This document shows positions 1 to 5,361 of a DNA stretch of 6,008 bases, in pieces; positions within the stretch are counted from its first letter, which is position 1; each line of letters opens with the position of its first letter. This DNA comes from Chitinophagaceae bacterium (GTDB taxonomy: Bacteria > Bacteroidota > Bacteroidia > Chitinophagales > Chitinophagaceae). The stretch is from NCBI GenBank assembly GCA_016741945.1, contig JACVCQ010000168.1:1-6008 (forward strand), read 5' to 3'. Both the position numbers and the translations under genes were made by a program. The notes beneath the pieces are model-generated. The model was not told the DNA's origin. It saw nothing but the letters and a program-made list of their open reading frames with translations, and searched no databases.

Positions 1-15
1 AATACACTAAGACCC

Positions 16-101
16 TCGAGCAATGAGACACGAGCTATTTACTTTTTAATAAACCTGAAAAAGATAAAGGAACTGCTCATAGCTAATGGCTCGACGCTCG
101 A
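16..101. repeat. Imperfect inverted repeat upstream of thrS
   Basis: The arms 16-38 and 79-101 pair in a single register. Six pairs form at 16-21 with 96-101 (TCGAGC/GCTCGA), three at 25-27 with 90-92, two at 29-30 with 87-88, and six at 33-38 with 79-84 (AGCTAT/ATAGCT). About 17 of 23 positions match, around an AT-rich loop of 40 nt. The arms reuse the words CGAGC, ATGAG and GAGCTAT. I see no T-run directly after the right arm, so this is not an obvious terminator. It may be a decayed palindromic repeat or a weak leader structure. No convincing gene lies in 1-158. Confidence 0.4.
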
Positions 102-111
102 AGTTTTACAC

Positions 112-119
112 TAGTTTCG
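112..119 (+). promoter_or_regulatory. Possible -7 box for thrS
   Basis: TAGTTTCG differs from the Bacteroidota -7 consensus TAnnTTTG at one position. It lies 39 bp before the thrS start codon, a sensible distance. No TTG -33 element is evident at the usual spacing, so this is only a weak candidate. Confidence 0.2.
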
Positions 120-158
120 CAATCCGTAGAAATTTTCAATTTTTCAGCAATCGAACCA

Positions 159-2096
159 ATGATCAATATTCGTTTTCCCGATGGGGCAGAAAGGCAGTAT
201 GAAGCAGGTGTAAGTGCTTTGGATATTGCTAAGTCAATCAGTGAAGGGCTGGCTAGAAAAGTGCTGGCGGCAAGTGTGAATGGACAAGTATGGGATGCTA
301 CGCGTCCGATTACGACCGATAGTTCACTGAAACTGCATACCTGGGATGATGCAGAAGGAAAAAATACTTTTTGGCATTCTTCTGCTCACTTAATGGCGGA
401 AGCAGTAGAAGCTTTATATCCGGGTGTAAAATTCTGGGTGGGGCCGGCATTGGATAAAGGGTTTTATTATGATATCGATTTGGGTGGACAACATATCTCT
501 GAAGAAGATTTATTGGCTATTGAAAAGAAGATGAATGAACTGGCCAAGCAGAACAATGCTTACCAGCGCAAAGAAATATCCAAGCAAGAGGCGGTTGCTT
601 ATTTTCAAGAGAAATCAGACGAGTATAAACTTGATTTGTTGCAAGGATTAGACGATGGATCAATTACGTTCTACACACAAGGACAGTTCACCGACCTTTG
701 TCGCGGACCTCATATTCCACACACTGGTTTCATCAAAGCCATCAAACTCACCAGTATTGCAGGTGCATATTGGAAAGGCGATGAGAAGAATAAAATGCTC
801 ACGCGTTTGTATGGGGTTACTTTCCCGAATCAAAAAGAGTTAGATGAATATTTGTTGATGTTGGAAGAGGCCAAAAAAAGAGATCATCGTAAACTCGGAA
901 AGGAATTGGGTATTTTCACTATGGATGATGATGTAGGTGCCGGATTACCATTATGGTTACCCAATGGTACTGTTATCATTGAAGAATTGGAGAAGCTCGC
1001 CAAACAAACCGAAGAGGATGCGGGCTATAAGCGAGTGGTAACGCCACATATCGCCAAAGAGAGTATGTACCTTACCAGCGGACACCTTCCTTATTACGCG
1101 GATAGTATGTTTCCTCCCATGGAATTGGACGGAACCAAATATTATCTGAAAGCGATGAACTGTCCGCATCACCATAAAATATTTGATGCAGAACCTAAGA
1201 GTTATAAAGATCTTCCATTCCGTATCGCTGAATACGGCACTTGTTATCGTTATGAGCAGAGTGGGGAGTTATTTGGTCTAATGCGTGTTCGTTGTTTGCA
1301 CATGAATGATGCGCATATTTATTGCAGTAAAGAACAGTTTGCTGCAGAGTTCCGTGCGGTGAATGATATGTACATCAAGTATTTTAAAATATTTGGTATC
1401 GATAAATATGTAATGCGTTTGAGTTTACATGAACCTACTAAACTGGGTGCTAAATATGTAAATGAACCGGAACTTTGGAAGGAAACAGAAGCCATGGTTC
1501 GTAACGTATTGATTGAATCAAATATTCCATTTGTAGAAGTACCGGATGAAGCAGCTTTCTATGGACCTAAAATTGATGTACAGATTTGGAGTGCGATTGG
1601 AAGAGAGTTTACATTGGCAACCAATCAGGTAGACTTCAATTCAGGAAACAAATTCAAGTTGAATTATGTAAATCAGAATAATCAACCTGAAGTACCGTTG
1701 ATCATACACCGTGCACCATTGGGTACCCATGAGCGTTTCATCGGATTCTTGTTGGAACACTATGCGGGAAAATTTCCGGTATGGATAGCGCCATTACAAG
1801 TTAAGATTTTACCAATCAGTGATAAATTCATGAATTATGCGCTAGAGGTAAAACAATCGCTTCGTTCCATTGGCGTAAGAGTGGAGATCGATGATAGAAG
1901 TGAGAAGATCGGCAAGAAAATTCGTGATACGGAATTGAGTCGTGTTCCTTATATGTTGGTAGTGGGAGAGAAAGAGGCAGCGGAGAGAAAACTAGCGGTA
2001 CGCAGACAGGGGAAAGGCGATCTTGGCACACAAGCATTGGAAGCATTTACGGCCATGATTCAGGATGAAATTCTCCAGCGAAAAAGCGGAGAATAA
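159..2096 (+). CDS. thrS: Threonyl-tRNA synthetase
   Basis: This class II aminoacyl-tRNA synthetase charges tRNA-Thr with threonine in the cytoplasm and edits mischarged Ser-tRNA-Thr. At 645 residues it is full length (E. coli 642). The domains run in order: TGS (about 1-62); the editing domain with HSSAH at 73-77 and CRGPH at 181-185; then the catalytic core from about 245. The predicted Zn ligands are C335 (in MNCPHH), H386 (in NDAHIYC) and H517 (in IIHRAP). Motif 2 is YRYE, with R364, and motif 3 is GTHERF, with R526. The anticodon-binding domain starts near 540. The start MINIRFPDG is the usual TGS opening. No Shine-Dalgarno sequence is visible, as is common in Bacteroidota. The stretch RVRCLHMNDAH, where E. 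coli has RGFTQDDAH, resembles the Bacteroidota form. It heads the conserved thrS-infC-rpmI-rplT order. Confidence 0.98.
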   Translation: MINIRFPDGAERQYEAGVSALDIAKSISEGLARKVLAASVNGQVWDATRPITTDSSLKLHTWDDAEGKNTFWHSSAHLMAEAVEALYPGVKFWVGPALDKGFYYDIDLGGQHISEEDLLAIEKKMNELAKQNNAYQRKEISKQEAVAYFQEKSDEYKLDLLQGLDDGSITFYTQGQFTDLCRGPHIPHTGFIKAIKLTSIAGAYWKGDEKNKMLTRLYGVTFPNQKELDEYLLMLEEAKKRDHRKLGKELGIFTMDDDVGAGLPLWLPNGTVIIEELEKLAKQTEEDAGYKRVVTPHIAKESMYLTSGHLPYYADSMFPPMELDGTKYYLKAMNCPHHHKIFDAEPKSYKDLPFRIAEYGTCYRYEQSGELFGLMRVRCLHMNDAHIYCSKEQFAAEFRAVNDMYIKYFKIFGIDKYVMRLSLHEPTKLGAKYVNEPELWKETEAMVRNVLIESNIPFVEVPDEAAFYGPKIDVQIWSAIGREFTLATNQVDFNSGNKFKLNYVNQNNQPEVPLIIHRAPLGTHERFIGFLLEHYAGKFPVWIAPLQVKILPISDKFMNYALEVKQSLRSIGVRVEIDDRSEKIGKKIRDTELSRVPYMLVVGEKEAAERKLAVRRQGKGDLGTQALEAFTAMIQDEILQRKSGE

Positions 2097-2117
2097 TTCA
2101 GAATAAGGAAATAGCTA

Positions 2118-2125
2118 TATCTTTA
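2118..2125 (+). promoter_or_regulatory. Possible -7 box for infC
   Basis: TATCTTTA in the 59-bp thrS-infC gap differs from TAnnTTTG only in the last base and lies 30 bp before the infC ATG. No clear TTG -33 element was found, so infC may simply be read through from thrS. I see no terminator in the gap. Confidence 0.2.
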
Positions 2126-2155
2126 ACACCTAAATTTTTAACTAAACAAGTTTTA

Positions 2156-2749
2156 ATGGCATTACCACCAAGAGGGGGCGGAAGATTCAATCCCAGGTTT
2201 AACAGGCAACCGGAGCCTGAGCATCGTATCAACGAAAGAATCCGGGTACCACAAGTGCGTTTGGTTGGCGACAATGTTACCGTTGGCGTTTACTCCACAC
2301 AGGAAGCATTGAAAATTGCGCAAGAGCAAGAACTGGATCTAGTGGAAATTTCTCCAACAGCTGACCCTCCTGTTTGTAAGGTGATCGATTATAAAAAGTT
2401 CCTTTACGAAAAGAAGAAGAAAGAGAAGGAGATGAAGGCCAATTCCAAGCAAAGTGAGATCAAAGAGATCCGCTTTACGCCTGGAACGGATGACCATGAT
2501 TTTGATTTTAAAGCCAAACACGCCGAGAAATTCCTGAAAGATGGAAATAAGGTAAAAGCCTATGTACAGTTCAAGGGACGTGCCATCATGTTCCAAGATC
2601 GTGGACAGTTACTGCTCTTAAAATTTGCTGAACGCTTGGCAGAAGCGGGTTCATTAGAGAGCATGCCTAAACTCGAAGGAAAACGCATGTTCGCCATTTT
2701 TACCCCTAAAACAGGGAAGAAGAAAGCAGCAAGTAAAACAGAGGAATAG
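2156..2749 (+). CDS. infC: Translation initiation factor IF-3
   Basis: IF3 binds the 30S subunit, keeps it apart from 50S and checks start-codon/initiator-tRNA pairing. The N-terminal domain (about 24-95) has RINERIRVPQVRLVGDN, VDLVEISP-like LDLVEISPTADPPVCK, and KVIDYKKFLYEKKKKEKE, which opens the linker helix. The C-terminal domain (about 97-185) has EIKEIRFTPGTDDHD, KAYVQFKGR and the closing EGKRMFAIFTPK. It is 197 residues against 180 in E. coli; the extra length is a Gly/Pro/Arg-rich N-terminus (MALPPRGGGRFNPRFN) and a basic tail. E. coli infC starts at AUU for autoregulation; here the best start is an ordinary ATG in an A/T-rich context with no Shine-Dalgarno, so that form of control is not visible. 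Confidence 0.97.
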   Translation: MALPPRGGGRFNPRFNRQPEPEHRINERIRVPQVRLVGDNVTVGVYSTQEALKIAQEQELDLVEISPTADPPVCKVIDYKKFLYEKKKKEKEMKANSKQSEIKEIRFTPGTDDHDFDFKAKHAEKFLKDGNKVKAYVQFKGRAIMFQDRGQLLLLKFAERLAEAGSLESMPKLEGKRMFAIFTPKTGKKKAASKTEE

Positions 2750-2824
2750 GAAGTAGGGAACAAGTAACAAGAAATAAGGAACAAGAAACAATGGAATGAC
2801 TTTAATAGTCTGTTTTTCAAATAG

Positions 2825-2869
2825 TTATATAAGAAATGTCGATGAGAATCATCGACATTCCTTATATAA
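2825..2869. terminator. 21-bp perfect-length hairpin, possible infC terminator
   Basis: The arms 2825-2845 and 2849-2869 pair over 21 bp around a GAA triloop, with one A-C mismatch (2834/2860). It lies 75 bp after the infC stop and would be very stable in RNA. No U-tract follows: the bases after the stem are GGCTTCACAC. It is therefore a non-canonical terminator, an RNA 3'-end stabiliser, or the core of a palindromic DNA element. In a - strand transcript the mismatch becomes a G-U wobble. Confidence 0.5.
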
Positions 2870-2906
2870 GGGCTTCACACTTTAAAGTCCTCTGTTTCTC
2901 TGTTCC

Positions 2907-2934
2907 TTATTTCTTATTTCTTATTTCTTATTTC
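2907..2934. repeat. Tandem heptamer repeat (TTATTTC)x4
   Basis: There are four exact copies of TTATTTC, at 2907, 2914, 2921 and 2928. The opposite arm of the palindrome has a single equivalent unit (GAAATAA, 2771-2777), so the array looks expanded by slippage. It ends 13 bp before the rpmI -7 box and covers the place where a -33 element would sit. Confidence 0.85.
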
Positions 2935-2947
2935 TCTGTTTTTTCCC

Positions 2948-2955
2948 TACTTTTG
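2948..2955 (+). promoter_or_regulatory. -7 box of the rpmI-rplT promoter
   Basis: TACTTTTG fits the Bacteroidota -7 consensus TAnnTTTG exactly. It is followed by GCACTCCAAA and lies 87 bp before the rpmI ATG. No TTG is present 17-23 bp upstream, because that stretch is the pyrimidine heptamer array. Transcription would start a few bases downstream, giving a leader of roughly 80 nt. Confidence 0.55.
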
Positions 2956-2961
2956 CACTCC

Positions 2962-3042
2962 AAATTTTTCCCGTAAGGCTCAACAAGTGTCTCGTCTGTT
3001 CGAGACCGCCAGCAGGGTGTAATCTTAAGCAGATTATTATTT
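2962..3042 (+). promoter_or_regulatory. Structured 5' leader of rpmI, candidate ribosomal-protein autoregulation site
   Basis: Two hairpins can form. One is 2989-2994 with 3001-3006 (GTCTCG/CGAGAC, 6 bp, loop of 6). The other is 3020-3025 with 3031-3036 (TAATCT/AGATTA, 6 bp, loop TAAGC, plus a G-U pair 3019/3037). The second ends 6 nt before the rpmI ATG and could cover the ribosome entry region. bL20 represses this operon by binding leader RNA in E. coli and Bacillus. A comparable role here is inferred from position and structure only; I do not recognise a known leader family. Confidence 0.4.
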
Positions 3043-3243
3043 ATGCCAAAGGTAAAAACAAACTCCAGCGCAAAGAAGCGCTTTAAGGTGACTGGCAGTG
3101 GAGAGATCACCTTCCAGAAAGCTTTCAAAAGGCACATTTTAACCAAAAAATCTAAGAAGCGTAAAAGAGCATTGAATAAGAAAGGTGTTGTTGGGGCTCC
3201 CAACAAAGATTTCGTTCTTCGCTTATTGCGTTTGAAAGGTTAA
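3043..3243 (+). CDS. rpmI: Large ribosomal subunit protein bL35
   Basis: This is a small, very basic 50S protein of 66 residues, the normal size for the family. The N-terminal MPKVKTNSSAKKRFKVTGSG is the bL35 signature, followed by the KRHILTKKSKKRKR stretch and a C-terminal LRLLRLKG. The start is the only sensible ATG and lacks a Shine-Dalgarno sequence (GATTATTATTT precedes it). It sits 88 bp ahead of rplT and probably shares a transcript with it from the promoter near 2948. Confidence 0.97.
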   Translation: MPKVKTNSSAKKRFKVTGSGEITFQKAFKRHILTKKSKKRKRALNKKGVVGAPNKDFVLRLLRLKG

Positions 3244-3255
3244 TCAAAGCCATGA

Positions 3256-3309
3256 TCCCGGGAAGGGAATCCCACCATTTAAAAACAAATCCTGATATCG
3301 GTTTACCGA
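3256..3309 (+). other. Small hairpins in the rpmI-rplT spacer
   Basis: The 88-bp spacer holds TCCC/GGGA words that can pair in two exclusive ways: 3256-3259 with 3265-3268, or 3260-3263 with 3270-3273. A tetraloop hairpin follows at 3298-3309 (TCGG-TTTA-CCGA). The stems are short, so this may be chance. A GAAGGAA word at 3311-3317 lies 14 nt before the rplT ATG, further than a normal Shine-Dalgarno. Confidence 0.2.
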
Positions 3310-3331
3310 AGAAGGAACAAAAAAAGATATT

Positions 3332-3676
3332 ATGCCACGTTCAGTAAATGCAGTAGCATCAAGAGCCCGCAGGAAGCGTATCCTCAAGCAGGCCAAAGGA
3401 TTCTACGGTAAACGTAAAAATGTATACACCGTAGCCAAAAATATTGTTGAAAAAGGTATGACTTACAGCTATGTAGGTCGTAAGTTGAAAAAGCGCGAAT
3501 ACCGTCAGCTTTGGATCGCCCGTATCAATGCAGCAGTAAGAGAAGAAGGATTGACGTATAGCCAATTTATCAATAAATTGGCTGTGAAAGGGATCGATCT
3601 GAATCGTAAAGTGCTGGCAGACCTGGCGATGAATGAGCCGGCTAGTTTCAAGGCACTGGTCAATTCTGTGAAGTAA
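3332..3676 (+). CDS. rplT: Large ribosomal subunit protein bL20
   Basis: bL20 binds 23S rRNA early in 50S assembly and in many bacteria also represses its own operon. It is 114 residues long (E. coli 118). The basic N-terminal extension (SRARRKRILKQAKGFYGKRK, about 10-29) is followed by the globular domain with RQLWIARINAAVR (58-70), YSQFINKL and DRK-like LNRKVLADLA. The start MPRSVNAVASR aligns with the family start. It is the last gene of the cluster, followed 23 bp later by an intrinsic terminator. pheS and pheT, which follow rplT in E. coli, are not here. Confidence 0.98.
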   Translation: MPRSVNAVASRARRKRILKQAKGFYGKRKNVYTVAKNIVEKGMTYSYVGRKLKKREYRQLWIARINAAVREEGLTYSQFINKLAVKGIDLNRKVLADLAMNEPASFKALVNSVK

Positions 3677-3699
3677 TCAGCAATCCTGATCAAAAATAT

Positions 3700-3732
3700 A
3701 ACCGGGAAGTAACCCTACTTCCCGGTTTTTTT
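3700..3732 (+). terminator. Intrinsic terminator after rplT
   Basis: A perfect 12-bp stem, 3700-3711 with 3716-3727 (AACCGGGAAGTA/TACTTCCCGGTT), has an ACCC loop and is followed directly by a T-run through 3732. This is a textbook Rho-independent terminator closing the translation cluster. Confidence 0.95.
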
Positions 3733-3734
3733 AT

Positions 3735-3763
3735 TTGTTGAACTGCACAAACAACTATTTTTG
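3735..3763 (+). promoter_or_regulatory. Promoter of the arginine decarboxylase gene
   Basis: A TTG (3735-3737, within TTTG), 18 bp and then TATTTTTG (3756-3763) match the Bacteroidota pattern TTG-N17-23-TAnnTTTG exactly. It starts just after the rplT terminator and leaves a leader of about 45-50 nt before the ATG at 3818. This is the best-matched promoter in the window. Confidence 0.7.
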
Positions 3764-3769
3764 TTGTTT
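3749..3769. promoter_or_regulatory. Inverted repeat spanning the -7 box, possible operator
   Basis: AAACAAC (3749-3755) and GTTGTTT (3763-3769) form a perfect 7-bp inverted repeat with 7 bp between, centred on the -7 box. Its position would suit a repressor site. The sequence is simple (A/C against G/T words), so chance is quite possible. Confidence 0.3.
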
Positions 3770-3817
3770 CAATAAGGTACCATTCATGTTCACACTAAAC
3801 AACCACTAACCCGGCTA

Positions 3818-5248
3818 ATGAACAATACCTACACCTCGCTGGTGAACCAGACCTTCCATTTTCCACAAGAAGGATTCGATGTTAATGACGATGGCTATTT
3901 ACAGTTCAATGAACTGGATCTCAAAAAAATCATCGAGAAATATGGAACTCCGTTGAAACTGACCTATCTCCCCAAGATTGGGATGCAGATCAACAAAGCA
4001 AAAAAGATGTTTGCCGATGCTTTCAAAAAGCATAAATATGAAGGCGAATATTTTTATTGCTATTGTACCAAGAGTTCTCATTTTTCTTTCGTGGTAGAAG
4101 AAGCGTTGAAACACAATATTCATCTCGAAACATCTTATGCCTATGATATTGAGATCATCAATCGTTTATACCAACGCAGGAAGATCAATAAAGAAACCTA
4201 TATTATCTGTAACGGCTATAAACAGAAGTCTTACACTTCTCGTATTGCTAAGCTGATTAATACCGGTTTTAAAAACGTAATCCCTATTCTGGATAATAAG
4301 GAAGAATTACAAGCGTATAAGCGCAGCGTGAAACACCCCTTTCGTTTAGGTATTCGTGTAGCAGCAGAAGAAGAGCCTAACTTTCCTTTTTATACTTCCC
4401 GATTAGGAATCCGTGCAAAAGATATCTTGGAATTTTATGTAGATGAGATCGAAGGATATGAAGATAAGTTTCAGTTAAAAATGTTACACATCTTCCTGAA
4501 TAAAGGTATTAAAGATGATATCTATTATTGGTCTGAGTTGAACAAGATCATCAACTTGTACTGTCAGTTGAAGAAAATTTGTCCGGAATTGGACTCCATT
4601 AATATTGGAGGTGGATTTCCTATCAAACACTCACTTGGATTTGAATATGATTATCAATTCATGATTAATGAGATTGTAAGTAATATCAAAAAAGCTTGTA
4701 AAAAAGCCAAAGTACCCATGCCGAATATTTATACTGAGTTCGGTAGTTATACGGTAGGGGAGAGTATGGCACATATTTACAGTGTAATCGGACAAAAAGT
4801 GCAGAACGATCGAGAGTGTTGGTATATGATTGATTCTTCATTCATCACCACCCTGCCGGATACCTGGGGTATTGGTGAGAAATTTTTAATGCTACCTATT
4901 AATAAATGGGACAATGAATACCATCGAGTCGTCTTAGGAGGCATTACTTGCGATAGCCATGATTATTATGATTCTGAAGAACATATCAATGAAGTGTTTC
5001 TTCCGAAGCTTACCAATACTGATCCGAAAGATGTGGAGGGAAATAAAGAACCGCTTTATGTAGGATTCTTCCATACCGGTGCTTATCAGGATCAAATCAG
5101 TGGATATGGCGGTATTAAACATTGCTTGATCCCTTCACCCAAACACGTGATTGTTGAATATGATAAGAATGGGAAATTAGAAGATTGGGTCTATGCCAAG
5201 GAACAAACTGCACAAAGTATGTTGAAAATATTGGGCTATTTAAGATAA
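3818..5248 (+). CDS. speA: Arginine decarboxylase, short PLP-dependent (fold III) form
   Basis: This enzyme likely decarboxylates L-arginine to agmatine, the first step of polyamine synthesis, in the cytoplasm. It has the ODC/DAP decarboxylase layout. K85 in YCYCTKSSH is the expected PLP Schiff-base lysine. INIGGGFP (261-268) is the glycine-rich phosphate loop, and E307 lies in TEFGSYTVGES where the EPGR motif normally sits. C378-D379-S380 in GGITCDSHD is the active-site CDS motif of the second subunit, and GAYQ (421-424) follows. At 476 residues it is much shorter than E. coli SpeA (658) and matches the roughly 465-residue proteins I recall annotated as arginine decarboxylase in flavobacteria, whose N-terminus (LINQTYYFPQE-like) supports this start. 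No agmatinase or agmatine deiminase is nearby. It is a single-gene unit between two terminators. A different amino-acid substrate (ornithine, lysine, diaminopimelate) cannot be excluded from sequence alone. Confidence 0.85.
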   Translation: MNNTYTSLVNQTFHFPQEGFDVNDDGYLQFNELDLKKIIEKYGTPLKLTYLPKIGMQINKAKKMFADAFKKHKYEGEYFYCYCTKSSHFSFVVEEALKHNIHLETSYAYDIEIINRLYQRRKINKETYIICNGYKQKSYTSRIAKLINTGFKNVIPILDNKEELQAYKRSVKHPFRLGIRVAAEEEPNFPFYTSRLGIRAKDILEFYVDEIEGYEDKFQLKMLHIFLNKGIKDDIYYWSELNKIINLYCQLKKICPELDSINIGGGFPIKHSLGFEYDYQFMINEIVSNIKKACKKAKVPMPNIYTEFGSYTVGESMAHIYSVIGQKVQNDRECWYMIDSSFITTLPDTWGIGEKFLMLPINKWDNEYHRVVLGGITCDSHDYYDSEEHINEVFLPKLTNTDPKDVEGNKEPLYVGFFHTGAYQDQISGYGGIKHCLIPSPKHVIVEYDKNGKLEDWVYAKEQTAQSMLKILGYLR

Positions 5249-5266
5249 ATAGCTCATCCGATGATG

Positions 5267-5306
5267 AAAAGTCAGATCCGAAATACTATTCGATCTGACT
5301 TTTTTT
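5267..5306 (+). terminator. Intrinsic terminator after the decarboxylase gene
   Basis: The stem 5267-5278 with 5292-5303 (AAAAGTCAGATC/GATCTGACTTTT, 12 bp) can extend by GAA/TTC past a single bulge. A T-run reaches 5306. It starts 18 bp after the stop codon and isolates this gene from the next. Confidence 0.93.
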
Positions 5307-5338
5307 ATAAACGGATATGTAAAAACCATAATTACTGC

Positions 5339-5358
5339 TATTTTTATTAAAAGGAAGG
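5339..5358 (+). promoter_or_regulatory. Possible -7 box and ribosome-binding site of the exported-protein gene
   Basis: TATTTTTA (5339-5346) differs from TAnnTTTG only in its last base, but no clear TTG lies upstream. If it is the -7 box the leader is very short. AAGGAAGG (5351-5358) ends 3 bp before the ATG; its AAGGA core (5351-5355) is 6 bp away. It is the only well-placed Shine-Dalgarno-like sequence in front of any gene here. Confidence 0.35.
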
Positions 5359-5361
5359 TTT

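Larger units (their letters stand above)
2753..2950. repeat. Nested palindromic element between infC and rpmI
   Basis: Four tiers of inverted repeat nest around one centre. From outside inward they are: 2753-2760 with 2943-2950 (GTAGGGAA/TTCCCTAC, 8 bp); 2769-2790 with 2893-2915 (22 bp with one bulged base at 2900); 2798-2805 with 2882-2889 (GACTTTAA/TTAAAGTC, 8 bp); and the 21-bp hairpin 2825-2869. The left outer arm is purine-rich (AAGAAATAAGGAACA) and the right arm is its pyrimidine-rich complement. It contains no ORF. It fills most of the 293-bp gap and resembles a miniature palindromic or REP-like repeat. Whether other copies exist cannot be seen here. The far end overlaps the rpmI -7 box. 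Confidence 0.65.

Noticed and set aside
1..114. Open reading frame 1 from the left edge to TAG at 112, as the 3' end of an upstream gene
   Set aside because: Thirty-seven open codons are expected fairly often by chance, the translation is not protein-like, and the stretch overlaps an inverted repeat.
655..843. 62-residue + strand ORF within thrS
   Set aside because: It lies in another frame of the ThrRS editing domain, with no independent support.
957..1175. Antisense ORF inside thrS, and similar antisense ORFs in infC, rpmI, rplT and the decarboxylase gene
   Set aside because: They lie opposite strongly conserved genes, have no recognisable motifs and no ribosome-binding signal; they are shadows of the coding strand.
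2753..2950. CRISPR array or insertion sequence in the infC-rpmI gap
   Set aside because: The tandem units are 7 bp without spacers, and there is no transposase ORF; only palindromic structure is seen.
2989..3010. GTTCGAGAC as the T-loop of a tRNA gene
   Set aside because: The bases around it cannot form a T-stem, acceptor stem or anticodon arm; the motif is part of a simple 6-bp hairpin.
3818..5248. Diaminopimelate decarboxylase (lysA) as the identity of this gene
   Set aside because: The fold is shared, but the N-terminus, the TKSSH lysine context, TEFGS and HTGAYQDQISGYGG match the short arginine decarboxylases of Bacteroidota better.
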